A stretch of DNA of 64,000 nt from Idiomarina sp. A28L (GCF_000218785.1 NZ_AFPO01000021.1:186001-250000); one strand, 5' to 3'; counted from the first letter of the stretch, positions 41,050-49,442 are shown. Made by a program: numbers and translations. Notes: generated by a model not told the origin, from the sequence alone.

Positions 41050-41514
41050 TTAATTAAGTTCATCTACCCACATAACTACAAAGGGCGATAGGTTCAGCAG
41101 TGCATGAATAGCAAAAGCAACAAAGAAGGCCATTTTCTTCGATTTAGTTCGCCATGTTAGATAGGCCATGCTGAAAACGAAAAATGGAATAAGTGTGAAA
41201 AATCCCCATAAAAGGAAAATCATAGAGTGCATAGCCGACCACAGAAAAGCATTCAATATGCATGCCGGTGTGGAACGGCGAGAGATGAAAAGGAACACTC
41301 GAAGCGACAATATCATTAATACAGTTTCAACAAAGGGTGCAAAAACAACCACTCCAAAGAAATCGGTTCCGGTTAAACTGATGCTCGGGCCTTCATCGGG
41401 TAACTCAAAAAAGAAACTATATAAAAAGATAAGGCTGAAAGAGGTTAAGATAACAAAAGCCGATGCCTTTATTATGTAAATCGAAACCCTAGTCTCTTTT
41501 TGCAGAAAATTCAT
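41050..41514 (-). CDS. Degenerate CPBP-family membrane protein, candidate bacteriocin immunity protein
   Basis: A 154-residue protein with about four membrane segments. It resembles CPBP (CAAX-type) intramembrane proteases: APFVETVLMILSLRVF stands at the EExxxR motif, MHSMIFLLW at the second motif and AIHALLNLSPF at the third. The first motif has Glu-Thr instead of Glu-Glu. CPBP-like proteins serve as self-immunity factors in several lactic-acid-bacterial bacteriocin loci (PlnI type), and this gene is the last of the bacteriocin operon, 42 bases after the exporter. The ATG at 41514 has AAGGA six bases upstream. Function is inferred. Confidence 0.65.
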   Translation of the reverse strand: MNFLQKETRVSIYIIKASAFVILTSFSLIFLYSFFFELPDEGPSISLTGTDFFGVVVFAPFVETVLMILSLRVFLFISRRSTPACILNAFLWSAMHSMIFLLWGFFTLIPFFVFSMAYLTWRTKSKKMAFFVAFAIHALLNLSPFVVMWVDELN

Positions 41515-41556
41515 TATCATTCCTTGATTACTGTGTTTTCAATCCCAGTTCACGTT

Positions 41557-43635
41557 TCATTTTTTGAAGTTTTCTCTATAAGCGTTTGTCACCTCTCGCA
41601 GCTGTCCTGCGTTGAGTTCATATATACGCTCGGCATTCATAATCGTTTCAGGTCGGTGAGCAATTACAATTTGTGTCATGCTCAACTTTTGTATTGCCTG
41701 GTTTACGTATTGCTCTAAGCTCACATCTAAATGGCTAGTTGCTTCATCCATCAACAATATTTTTGGCTTTCGGTAAAGGGCTCGCGCAAGCAATAGACGT
41801 TGTTTCTGGCCGCCCGATAGCGCACTGCCCATATCCCCCACCAGAGAATTGTAACCCATTGGCATTGCGCTTATATCCTGATGAATGCCCGCTAAGTTAG
41901 CCACTGACAAAACCCGTTCCATATTAAAATCCGGATCAAAAAAGCTAATATTTTCTGCCAACGTGCCCGACATTAACTGATCATCTTGCATTACCGCTGC
42001 AACTTGCCTGCGGTAATTGCGTAAACCCACGTGCTTTACATCAATACCATCGACTAGCACCTTCCCTTGCTCCGGCAACAATAGCCCCAACATAATCTTC
42101 ATTAACGTTGTTTTACCCATGCCAGAGGGCCCAATAATCGCTATCTTAGCCCCTTTTGGAATATCTATTGAAAGCTCATTAAACAACATCGGTTCAGTAT
42201 CAGCGTAACGAAAGCTTATATTGTTTAGACTAAGCTGACCGCTTATTTCTCTATCGGGAGCGCTTAAACCTTCATCTTCCTTATCGGTGAGGGCTATATC
42301 GGCAAGGCGGTCAAGGTGCAGCCTTGTCATTTTTATTTCTATGAGCTTTTCAATAAGTGCTGCCATACGATTAGTAAATTGCGTTTTGTATGCCATGAAG
42401 GCGAACAACATACCCACGGTAATATCGCCACTCATTACCGCAAGGGCAGCTAAATACACCACTAAAACGTTTTCTAAACCAAAAAGTAACTGATTAATGG
42501 TTTGGTACGAAATTTGCCATTTACCTAATCGGTATTGCTGGTTAATGGCATCAGCATAGCGGTTTTGCCATTGGCTTAAGCGTTCTGTTTGTTGTCCAAA
42601 CAGTTTAATGCTTTGCATGCCGCGTACCGATTCCATAAAATTGCTTTGCTCTTTAGCGCCCGCCATGATGCTAGCTTCAGTTAGTTGATGTAGAGGGCGG
42701 TATAAAATAAAGCGAATCGCAGCGTATAGAAGCACCGTTAATAAAACGACCACTGCCAATTTAGGGCTATACAAAAACATCATTACCAATACAGTAACCG
42801 CCATTAGACCATCAATAATGCCCTCTACTAAGCTATTCGTAAGTAACTCACGCACAGCGTTTAATGACCCGAAGCGCGATACCACATCGCCCATATGGCG
42901 TTTATCAAAGTAACTCAGCGGTAAATGCAATAAGTGGCGCATTAAGTTAGTAGCCATTTGCACGCTCATAACCGAGCCTAAGTGCAATACCACCCAACCG
43001 CGTAGGGTTTGCGTAACCACCTGAAACAAAACCAGCAAACCAAAACCTAGAGCGAGCACAAGCAATAGAGGCTTATCGTGGCTAATGAGCACTTCATCCA
43101 CCACTAATTGTGTGTAATAAGGGCTCGCGAGCAAAAACAGTTGGAGTAACAGAGATAAAAGGAATAATTTACCCAGCGAGGGCATCAAGCCTTCAACTTT
43201 AGTCCAAAAAGCGGTAAATCCGAGCTGTACTCGCTCATCGATTTTCTTAAACTCTTGAGTAGGGCTAAGCTCCAACGCTATACCAGTAAAAGCTTTATCA
43301 ACGTCACGCATGTGAACTCGGCGTTCACCCACCGCAGGATCGAGAATTGTAATGCTATTACGATGTATTTTCTTTAGAACCACAAAATGGTTCATTTCCC
43401 AGTGCAGAATACAGGGCGTTTTTAGCTTTTTTAAATCCCTTAAATCTAGCTTAAGAGCTCGGCCAACCAACTCTAATTGATTAGCAAGTAACATTAGTTG
43501 CTGTAAATTAGCGCCTTTAAAAGAAACGCTGTAGCGATTACGTAAAGTAGTTAGATCTATTTTATGGCCATAATGGTTAGCAACGATTGCCATGCAGGCG
43601 AGGCCGCATTCAGCGGCTTCGGATTGGTAGATCAT
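41557..43635 (-). CDS. Peptidase C39-containing bacteriocin ABC exporter (CvaB/LagD type)
   Basis: A 692-residue transporter that should cut the double-glycine leader and export the peptide. The N-terminal C39 protease has Q4 and C10 (YQSEAAECGLACMA), H83 (LHWEMNHFVVL) and D99 (ILDPAVGERR). About six membrane segments span 160-420. The ATPase has Walker A IGPSGMGKTTLMK, signature ALSGGQKQRLLLARAL and Walker B ILLMDEATSHLD. Its start overlaps the upstream membrane protein gene by four bases. The segment before Q4 is very short compared with CvaB, which has about 25 residues there. Works with the adjacent HlyD-type adaptor. Confidence 0.93.
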   Translation of the reverse strand: MIYQSEAAECGLACMAIVANHYGHKIDLTTLRNRYSVSFKGANLQQLMLLANQLELVGRALKLDLRDLKKLKTPCILHWEMNHFVVLKKIHRNSITILDPAVGERRVHMRDVDKAFTGIALELSPTQEFKKIDERVQLGFTAFWTKVEGLMPSLGKLFLLSLLLQLFLLASPYYTQLVVDEVLISHDKPLLLVLALGFGLLVLFQVVTQTLRGWVVLHLGSVMSVQMATNLMRHLLHLPLSYFDKRHMGDVVSRFGSLNAVRELLTNSLVEGIIDGLMAVTVLVMMFLYSPKLAVVVLLTVLLYAAIRFILYRPLHQLTEASIMAGAKEQSNFMESVRGMQSIKLFGQQTERLSQWQNRYADAINQQYRLGKWQISYQTINQLLFGLENVLVVYLAALAVMSGDITVGMLFAFMAYKTQFTNRMAALIEKLIEIKMTRLHLDRLADIALTDKEDEGLSAPDREISGQLSLNNISFRYADTEPMLFNELSIDIPKGAKIAIIGPSGMGKTTLMKIMLGLLLPEQGKVLVDGIDVKHVGLRNYRRQVAAVMQDDQLMSGTLAENISFFDPDFNMERVLSVANLAGIHQDISAMPMGYNSLVGDMGSALSGGQKQRLLLARALYRKPKILLMDEATSHLDVSLEQYVNQAIQKLSMTQIVIAHRPETIMNAERIYELNAGQLREVTNAYRENFKK

Positions 43636-44138
43636 TTTCTTATTTCATCTAAGCCACAAAATATTTGCAATCTTTTCTTTAGAAAGCATTCATATATTAC
43701 CATCGCGAATAAAAACAAGCTTCCCAGCGGGAGTAACCAATGAATCTGAAAAAGATTTCTAAATGCTAGCACGTTGTCCCAGCCTAAAAACAATATTACT
43801 AGGTTATTCACCACCGCAATTAAAGTTAATATCATTAGAGTAAAAAAGATATCGATAAGGACATATAGCAACCTATTTTTCCAACCTTTATTTGGTCTTT
43901 CGGCCAAAATATAATTATTCCTTATCATATAAAAAAGAATAATCGCAAGAATTCCGATGATACTAGCCCAAAAGTGAACTGGGGATAATAAAACATGGGT
44001 AATGGAATTTGCTTCTATAAATGGATTTAGCTCAAAAACATCCGAACCAATGCTAATTCCATAGACTGTCGTGATGGAATCAAGCAAACGAAAAACTACA
44101 AATGCCATTATTAACCACATAAGTATACGAATACTCAT
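43632..44138 (-). CDS. Small multi-pass membrane protein, candidate bacteriocin immunity protein
   Basis: A 168-residue hydrophobic protein with about four membrane segments (about 5-20, 55-75, 92-118, 134-152). The N-terminal LDSITTVYGISIGSDVFELNPFIEA resembles the DUF5658-type motif (D..TT, then E-NP). No catalytic function is evident. It lies directly between the bacteriocin precursor and the exporter, is coupled to the exporter gene by an ATGA overlap, and is visibly AT-rich. Position and topology suggest self-immunity, which is inference. Confidence 0.7.
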   Translation of the reverse strand: MSIRILMWLIMAFVVFRLLDSITTVYGISIGSDVFELNPFIEANSITHVLLSPVHFWASIIGILAIILFYMIRNNYILAERPNKGWKNRLLYVLIDIFFTLMILTLIAVVNNLVILFLGWDNVLAFRNLFQIHWLLPLGSLFLFAMVIYECFLKKRLQIFCGLDEIRK

Positions 44139-44154
44139 AATGAAAGCCTTAATA

Positions 44155-44176
44155 AAAGGGCTGCAAGCAGCCCTTT
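44155..44176 (-). terminator. Terminator-like hairpin inside the bacteriocin operon
   Basis: A perfect 22-base palindrome (AAAGGGCTGC and its complement) with TTTTATT on the 3' side of the minus strand, 20 bases after the precursor stop codon. It could partly stop or stabilise transcripts so that more precursor than exporter message is made. Confidence 0.65.
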
Positions 44177-44196
44177 AGGATTGAAAATAGGAAATA

Positions 44197-44373
44197 TTAT
44201 TCTTCGCTTGCGCTGTCTTCAGCATTCGCTCGATTAGCCCCTTTCTGAGCCAAATATCCGGCAGCATAAGCTGCAGATCCCCACTTTACTAATTTATACG
44301 CACCCATAGCTACAGGTATTATAGGCAAACCACCACTTACTTCTTTCGCTTGATCAAATGTTAATTCCTGCAT
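44197..44373 (-). CDS. Class II bacteriocin (microcin-type) precursor with double-glycine leader
   Basis: A 58-residue precursor. Residues 1-15 (MQELTFDQAKEVSGG) form a classic double-glycine leader of the type ELTxxxxxEVSGG, cut by C39 proteases after GG. The 43-residue core begins LPIIPVAMGAYKLVKWG, is rich in Ala and Gly with small-residue spacing (GSAAYAAGYLAQKG) that could form a membrane helix, and ends with an acidic tail (AEDSASEE). It has no cysteine, so no disulfides or lanthionines. A strong GAGGAG ribosome-binding site precedes the ATG. The gene stands between the HlyD-type adaptor gene and a candidate immunity gene. Leader style matches the lactobin A/cerein 7B family. Confidence 0.88.
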   Translation of the reverse strand: MQELTFDQAKEVSGGLPIIPVAMGAYKLVKWGSAAYAAGYLAQKGANRANAEDSASEE

Positions 44374-44420
44374 AGTATCTCTCCTCGAGACGATTTAAGT
44401 TTTGAGTAAGGCCTGCGGGG

Positions 44421-45671
44421 TCATAACTGTCCTCGCAGGCTTAAAATCGGCTCAAACAACCAGTTTATTAAACTACGTTGTTCAAGCACGATATCTGCGC
44501 TTAACAGCATTCCCGATTGCAGCGGGACGTTGTTGCCGTAAGCGCGGATGTCTTGCGCCGCTAGTGCTACCTCTACCCGATATACGGGCTCCTGTATTGC
44601 CACGGGCATATCTACTTCTCCTGGAAGCACGATTGCCTGTGCGGCGCGAATTACTTCCCCTTCATATAGCCCAAAGCGCTGATATGGAAATGCATCAAAA
44701 CGAATGCGGGTATGTTGACCTTGTTCTACAAAACCATAAGCGCGAGTAGGCACAAGCAGCACGGCATGCAGCTCAGTATTTTCGGGGATAATCGTGAGCA
44801 GCGGTTGCGTGTTACTAACCGTAGCTCCTATATCTGCTACAAAATTAGTAACACGGCCACTGATGGGCGCAGTAATTAAAATTTCGCTGCGGGCGGTAAG
44901 CTCAACCTGTTGCTGTTGTAAGCGCGATCGCTCGAGTTCAAGCCCCGCAAATTGCTGAGCTTGTTCACCTGGTAAGCGCTCGATTTGGCCTCTCAATTGT
45001 TCTATTAACCCTTGTTGTTGCTGGCGGCTTCCATTGAGCTCCGCGTGTTGCTGCTGAACGTTAAGTAGCACTTCGTGTTGCTGTTGTAGCTCTAATAGAG
45101 ATATCGCCCCATCGTTCTGTAATTGCCTATAGTTTTCATACCGGCGCTCGTGCAGCCCAAGGCGTTGTTGTAGCAGTGCCTGCTGATTTTCCAGTTCACT
45201 AAGCATTTGTTCACTCAGAAGAAGCCGACGCTCGGTTTCCTGCACTTGTTGTTGAAAATATTGATACATCTGAGATTCACGCATATCAATTAGCGCCAGC
45301 TGCTGGGTAAGCTCACGGTTTAATCCTTGTGCCAAGCTGCTGCCATCAGCTAAATGTTCAGGAATGTGCAATAAGGCAATAGGCGCACCCGCAATTACGT
45401 GCTCGCCATCATTCAAAAAACGCTGTTGAATAATGCCCGCTCGCGGTGTTGTAACTTTAGCAAGGCCTAAGGAGGGCGTTAAATAACCTTGAACGGTTTC
45501 TTTACGATTAAAGGAAGAGAGTGTTAGAAAAGTGATAAGCGCAGCAACCAACAGCAACAGTATCAGCGTAAGAACACTATTGGAGAGCGGCTGCGCAATG
45601 ATCACATCGCCTTCAAGTCTCCCTGCCTGTTCTTTTATCGCCGATTCTCTAAATAATCCATTATGTGCCAT
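44421..45671 (-). CDS. HlyD/CvaA-type membrane fusion protein for bacteriocin export
   Basis: A 416-residue periplasmic adaptor linking the inner-membrane exporter to an outer-membrane channel such as TolC. One N-terminal membrane segment lies at about 32-51. A split lipoyl-like domain begins AKVTTPRAGIIQQRFLNDGE and resumes ILITAPISGRVTNFVADIG; between them a long glutamine-rich coiled coil (about 105-260) forms the hairpin. The C-terminal part is beta-rich. It is the first gene of the bacteriocin operon, 47 bases before the precursor gene. Confidence 0.92.
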   Translation of the reverse strand: MAHNGLFRESAIKEQAGRLEGDVIIAQPLSNSVLTLILLLLVAALITFLTLSSFNRKETVQGYLTPSLGLAKVTTPRAGIIQQRFLNDGEHVIAGAPIALLHIPEHLADGSSLAQGLNRELTQQLALIDMRESQMYQYFQQQVQETERRLLLSEQMLSELENQQALLQQRLGLHERRYENYRQLQNDGAISLLELQQQHEVLLNVQQQHAELNGSRQQQQGLIEQLRGQIERLPGEQAQQFAGLELERSRLQQQQVELTARSEILITAPISGRVTNFVADIGATVSNTQPLLTIIPENTELHAVLLVPTRAYGFVEQGQHTRIRFDAFPYQRFGLYEGEVIRAAQAIVLPGEVDMPVAIQEPVYRVEVALAAQDIRAYGNNVPLQSGMLLSADIVLEQRSLINWLFEPILSLRGQL

Positions 45672-45707
45672 GCGCTGCTTACATCCCTGAACACCAATAT
45701 GCTAACC

Positions 45708-45738
45708 ATCATATGTACATTGGGGGGGGGTATTGCAA
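45708..45738 (-). promoter_or_regulatory. Predicted bacteriocin operon promoter with a C9 tract in the spacer
   Basis: On the minus strand TTGCAA (45738-45733) and TATGAT (45713-45708) form a -35/-10 pair, about 37 bases upstream of the adaptor ATG. The 19-base spacer contains nine consecutive C residues (45730-45722). Loss of two C residues would give the optimal 17-base spacer, so slipped-strand changes could switch promoter strength. The hexamers match consensus at four and five of six positions. Confidence 0.55.
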
Positions 45739-45860
45739 TAGCATTTTTAACATAAAGTTAAATTTTAATAATTCTGTAAGATTTCATTTGCTGCTGTAGG
45801 TGCTTAAGATATGTAATAAAGCCTTCTAAGCAATTCCAGTTTCACTTAATACTAAAACAA

Positions 45861-45897
45861 AAAAAAACCGCGCTGGTTTGCACCTAGCGCGGTTTTT
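45861..45897 (-). terminator. Rho-independent terminator of mdh
   Basis: Stem AAACCGCGCT/AGCGCGGTTT with a long A run on the left, read as a T run on the minus strand. It lies 19 bases after the mdh stop codon and separates mdh from the bacteriocin operon. Confidence 0.92.
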
Positions 45898-45915
45898 AAT
45901 TTCAAGCAATCAGGT

Positions 45916-46851
45916 TTACTGATTGGCGAAATCGATACCCATTTGAATATCTTTTTTCAGGCCATCAAGCATATCGGCTTTGGCTTTCGCTTCGAAATCG
46001 CTTAATTCGCCGTATGGTAAGATTTCTTCGATACCGTTGGCGCCTAATACTACCGCTTGAGCGAAGTATTTAGCATCGCTGCCATCGCCTTCAACGTACG
46101 CGTATTCAGTAACGTGAACACCTTGTAAGCCTTTCACGATTGATAAGCAGAAACGTGCTGCTGCTTGGCCCATTGAAAGGGTTGCAGAGCCGCCGCCAGC
46201 TTTGGCTTCAACCACTTCGGTACCCGCGTTTTGAATGCGGTGAGTAAGTGATTCAATTTCTTCTTGCGTGAATTCAACGCTTTTCACTTGTGAAAGCAAT
46301 GGTAAAATCGTGGTGCCGCTATGGCCACCAATTACGGGTACATGAACGTCTTCTAGCGGCAGACCTTTGAGTTCACCCACAAACGCTTCAGCGCGGATAA
46401 CATCAAGCGTAGTTACGCCGAATAAACGATTCTTATCGTAAACACCTTTGGCTTTTAATACTTCAGCAGCAATTGCTACTGTGGTATTTACTGGGTTGGT
46501 AATAATTCCAATACATGCTTTCGGGCAAGTATCGGCAATATTTTCAACTAGGTTTTTAATAATACCAGCGTTCATGTTAAACAAATCTGAACGATCCATA
46601 CCTGGCTTACGCGGAACACCTGCTGGAATCAATACTACATCAGCACCTTCTAGTGCTTCAGTTAGGTTCTCTTTACCATAACCTTTTACCTTTACCGAGG
46701 TTGGAATATGGCTCAAATCAACAGCAACACCCGGCGTTACTGGTGCAAGGTCGAACAAGGCAAGGTCAGTTCCAGCTGGAAGCTGAGTTTTCAATAGCAA
46801 AGATAACGCCTGACCAATACCGCCAGCGGCGCCTAATACTGTTACTTTCAT
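45916..46851 (-). CDS. mdh: Malate dehydrogenase
   Basis: Mdh oxidises malate to oxaloacetate with NAD in the TCA cycle. The NAD loop is [29 protein letters not shown] is the substrate loop, and the catalytic histidine is in [16 protein letters not shown]. The MKVTVLG start gives 311 residues, close to the 312 of E. coli; four more codons are open upstream. It is divergent from argR, the conserved arrangement. Confidence 0.97.
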   Translation of the reverse strand: MKVTVLGAAGGIGQALSLLLKTQLPAGTDLALFDLAPVTPGVAVDLSHIPTSVKVKGYGKENLTEALEGADVVLIPAGVPRKPGMDRSDLFNMNAGIIKNLVENIADTCPKACIGIITNPVNTTVAIAAEVLKAKGVYDKNRLFGVTTLDVIRAEAFVGELKGLPLEDVHVPVIGGHSGTTILPLLSQVKSVEFTQEEIESLTHRIQNAGTEVVEAKAGGGSATLSMGQAAARFCLSIVKGLQGVHVTEYAYVEGDGSDAKYFAQAVVLGANGIEEILPYGELSDFEAKAKADMLDGLKKDIQMGIDFANQ

Positions 46852-47032
46852 ATTGCACTCCAATCAATCTGTTGCGGGGGGCTAAACCTTAGCCGATCAG
46901 CCCTAAAAAAACAATAAAACGCTCGTTTAACTGCTTCTATATATGGGGACATTTATTTACAAAACTAGGTGTTGCGGAAAATATCCGATACACTATGTAT
47001 CTCTTATTCTTGGTAAACAATTAGACGATCGT

Positions 47033-47497
47033 ATGGCCTCTGTTCAGCAAGATTTGCTCATAGAAGCATTTCGGGAATTATTAAAAGAAGAATCTTATTC
47101 ATCGCAGGCGGAAATCGTTGAAGCGCTGCAAGATCGTGGGTTCGATGGAATGAACCAATCTAAAGTATCACGCATGCTGAGTAAGTTCGGTGCTGTACGT
47201 GCGCGCAATGCCCGTGAAGATATGGTGTATTGTTTACCGCCTGAACTTTCCATGCCTTCGGCTCGTAGCTCTGTGCGCCAGCTTGTGCTTGATGTTGAGC
47301 ACAACGATGTCATGGTTATCATCCGCACTACCCCAGGGGCAGCTCAGCTTATTGCCCGCCTGCTTGATTCTGTGGGTAAAAAAGAGGGTGTACTCGGAAC
47401 GATTGCAGGTGATGACACAATTTTCATCGCGCCGGTAAAAGTGAGCGATATTGATGAAACCTTGCATAATATTCAGCGGCTGTTTGAAAGCCACTAA
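47033..47497 (+). CDS. argR: Arginine repressor
   Basis: ArgR is the hexameric arginine-sensing regulator of arginine synthesis and catabolism. The winged helix ([45 protein letters not shown]) fills residues 1-75; the C-terminal arginine-binding domain has the [13 protein letters not shown] motif. The ATG at 47033 gives 154 residues, close to the 156 of E. coli; the longer open frame upstream has no family sequence. The ribosome-binding site is weak. Divergent from mdh. Confidence 0.95.
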   Translation: MASVQQDLLIEAFRELLKEESYSSQAEIVEALQDRGFDGMNQSKVSRMLSKFGAVRARNAREDMVYCLPPELSMPSARSSVRQLVLDVEHNDVMVIIRTTPGAAQLIARLLDSVGKKEGVLGTIAGDDTIFIAPVKVSDIDETLHNIQRLFESH

Positions 47498-47519
47498 TAT
47501 TAGTAATTAACGGTCTAAA

Positions 47520-48422
47520 TTAGTTATCCAAGCTGTTAAACCAATTCAACGCAGGCACGAAATAAGCGCTCGAGTGCTCAACGTTCACATAATCGAGCAA
47601 CGGATCGCTCAAACCATTTTCATCTGCAATAAAGCGATTGCGAATCCATTGATCTAACAAGCTCACCTGGTTTGAAAACAAAAAACTCACTTCTTGTGGC
47701 CGTTGTAATGAGCCATAAGGCATATGCAAACGCCAAATATCACCTTCGGTTTTACTCGCATGTGTAGCGCCATTGGTGGTTTTCATACGCCGCCCCGAGC
47801 TTTTCTCGCGGCCCATAACGCGTTCTTGCTCCGCTTGCGTAAGCTTACTGAATCGTTGCACATCTAATTTACTTTGCAGCAACCAAAAATAGCTACCACC
47901 AGCGTACTCTGGATCTTGCGCTTCCGAAACCAAAGCATTTTGCCGGCGTGTAGCACCCGCTAAAGCTTCATTAGTATATTTGAAACCAAACAAATCACGG
48001 CCATCTAGGCAGCGGAATGGCATAGATTGTTCAGCTAAGGTTACTAAATCACCTAACCAGTGCAGCAGCTGCAAACCGGTTAAATAATTAGCATCAGCAC
48101 GATCGGAACGCACCACAATTGCCATATCAAATGGCGTAACCGGTAAAGGGTGTTCGCTACGAATGTAATCTGGAATAGTTTTCAGTGCATCGGGCCGTTC
48201 ATCGGGGGAAATAACGTCCCAGTAGGGTTCGCCAATGGCCAACACGATATTCAGCATGCTTTCAGAAAAACGGTTTTCCAATTGCTCCGCTTGCTCAGCG
48301 AAGCTTGCAAGCTTTCGGCGAACCTTGGCCACATCTTCAGAAGTTACGTGCAAAAGCATTACCAAGCCATGCAGGCTTGCCTCTGCGCATATTCCCGATT
48401 GTGAACGAATGAGCTGCCCCAT
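47520..48422 (-). CDS. Divergent DyP-type peroxidase family protein
   Basis: A 300-residue protein with the shape of YfeX-like dye-decolorizing peroxidases. The proximal heme histidine is likely H221 (NGATHASK), and R231 in IWRLHMPYG fits the distal arginine. The family GxxDG motif should stand at RDLFGF, but the sequence reads GFKYTNEAL, so the catalytic distal aspartate is replaced. Two heme-contact patterns are thus kept and one key residue is lost; activity may be altered. It is convergent with argR. Confidence 0.7.
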   Translation of the reverse strand: MGQLIRSQSGICAEASLHGLVMLLHVTSEDVAKVRRKLASFAEQAEQLENRFSESMLNIVLAIGEPYWDVISPDERPDALKTIPDYIRSEHPLPVTPFDMAIVVRSDRADANYLTGLQLLHWLGDLVTLAEQSMPFRCLDGRDLFGFKYTNEALAGATRRQNALVSEAQDPEYAGGSYFWLLQSKLDVQRFSKLTQAEQERVMGREKSSGRRMKTTNGATHASKTEGDIWRLHMPYGSLQRPQEVSFLFSNQVSLLDQWIRNRFIADENGLSDPLLDYVNVEHSSAYFVPALNWFNSLDN

Positions 48423-48490
48423 ATCTACGAACTTCCTTGCTAAACGTGAATGAACACTACCGATGCTGGCTCTATGCGTGCCTTGAAAAC

Positions 48491-48528
48491 TTACTTTTGC
48501 GCCTTACTTTTGCGCCTTATTTTTGCGC
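48491..48528. repeat. Three 13-base tandem repeats at the end of the glycosyltransferase gene
   Basis: Two identical copies of TTACTTTTGCGCC (48491-48503 and 48504-48516) are followed by a near copy (48517-48528). The unit is not a multiple of three and the glycosyltransferase stop codon is inside the second copy, so copy-number change would alter the last codons (KNKAQK). Confidence 0.8.
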
Positions 48529-49442
48529 TTATCTTTACGATCGCGCCACCACGTTTGCACTTGGCGAATGCCGCTGCGCACCGAGGTATTCGCTTGCGAG
48601 CCAGTATAACGGCCTTTAAAGATATGCCGAATTCGGTATACACCAGGTACGTTTATCGCTTTGCCTTGGCTTTTTAACATCCACCGAAAGGCACGATCTT
48701 CATAACATTTTTGCCAGCTATCGGCCGGAGTTTGATACACCGACATTGCATCACAATATCCCATTTCTCGTGCAGCATCACCATGAGTAATTTGCAGTGG
48801 GCCGGTAGCCTTAGTAATCGCTTTGGTAATGAAATCGGTACCATCGAGGTTTACCACTTGCGGCTCTGCCGCTTTTTGCAATAGTGGATCATCTTCCGCT
48901 AATAACGAGGTTACGCGCTCTTCTTGCGGATACACCAAAGGCTCGGTGCAACCTTGCAATTCAGCGGCCAGTTTATCAAGTGCCCCTTCATGGAAAACTA
49001 CATCGCAATCGGTAAACCACACCCAATCAGCGTTGCTATTTAACGCTGCGTGATTACGGCCAATGCCACGGCGAAACAGTTGCTCTTTTGGCATAGCTCG
49101 CCATTGCCACTGCACATTTTCAACATTTTGCTTTGCAAAAAAATCGAGCAGCTCACAGGCTTTTTCATCTTCTTCGCTGTAATACACTGTCATGGTTACG
49201 TTGATATCTTTCGGCGCATGTTGCACTAGCGAACTTAGTTGGTAAGCCTGCAAATGCGCATATTGCCAGCAATGGCTAACAATCTCTAAATGCAGCTTGC
49301 CGGTTTTCGGTTCATACTGTTTCTTCGGTTGCGGATACAGCCAACGAATAGGTAGCACGCCACTTACCGCTAAGCGTGCGAGTTGCCCTTGAATCCCACG
49401 ATACCAACGTTGCGGTGCTACCCGCGCTGAAATTGCTTGCAT
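48504..49442 (-). CDS. Family 2-like glycosyltransferase
   Basis: A 312-residue GT-A-fold glycosyltransferase. The nucleotide-sugar site is DxD at 145-147 (WVWFTDCDVVF), with YSEEDEKACELLDFF in the N-terminal half and YEDRAFRWMLKSQGK in the acceptor part. The C terminus is basic (WWRDRKDKRKNKAQK). No polysaccharide cluster surrounds it, and the acceptor is unknown. Its start is 137 bases from the peptidase terminator region; it lies after the S10 peptidase gene on the same strand. Confidence 0.82.
   Translation of the reverse strand: MQAISARVAPQRWYRGIQGQLARLAVSGVLPIRWLYPQPKKQYEPKTGKLHLEIVSHCWQYAHLQAYQLSSLVQHAPKDINVTMTVYYSEEDEKACELLDFFAKQNVENVQWQWRAMPKEQLFRRGIGRNHAALNSNADWVWFTDCDVVFHEGALDKLAAELQGCTEPLVYPQEERVTSLLAEDDPLLQKAAEPQVVNLDGTDFITKAITKATGPLQITHGDAAREMGYCDAMSVYQTPADSWQKCYEDRAFRWMLKSQGKAINVPGVYRIRHIFKGRYTGSQANTSVRSGIRQVQTWWRDRKDKRKNKAQK

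Noticed and set aside
45722-45730. The nine-base homopolymer as a sequencing error
   Set aside because: It is intergenic, so frame cannot test it, but its precise place in a promoter spacer makes it worth reporting; the exact length needs read-level confirmation.
46852-47032. ARG box between mdh and argR
   Set aside because: No convincing pair of 18-base ArgR boxes found by eye in the divergent region.
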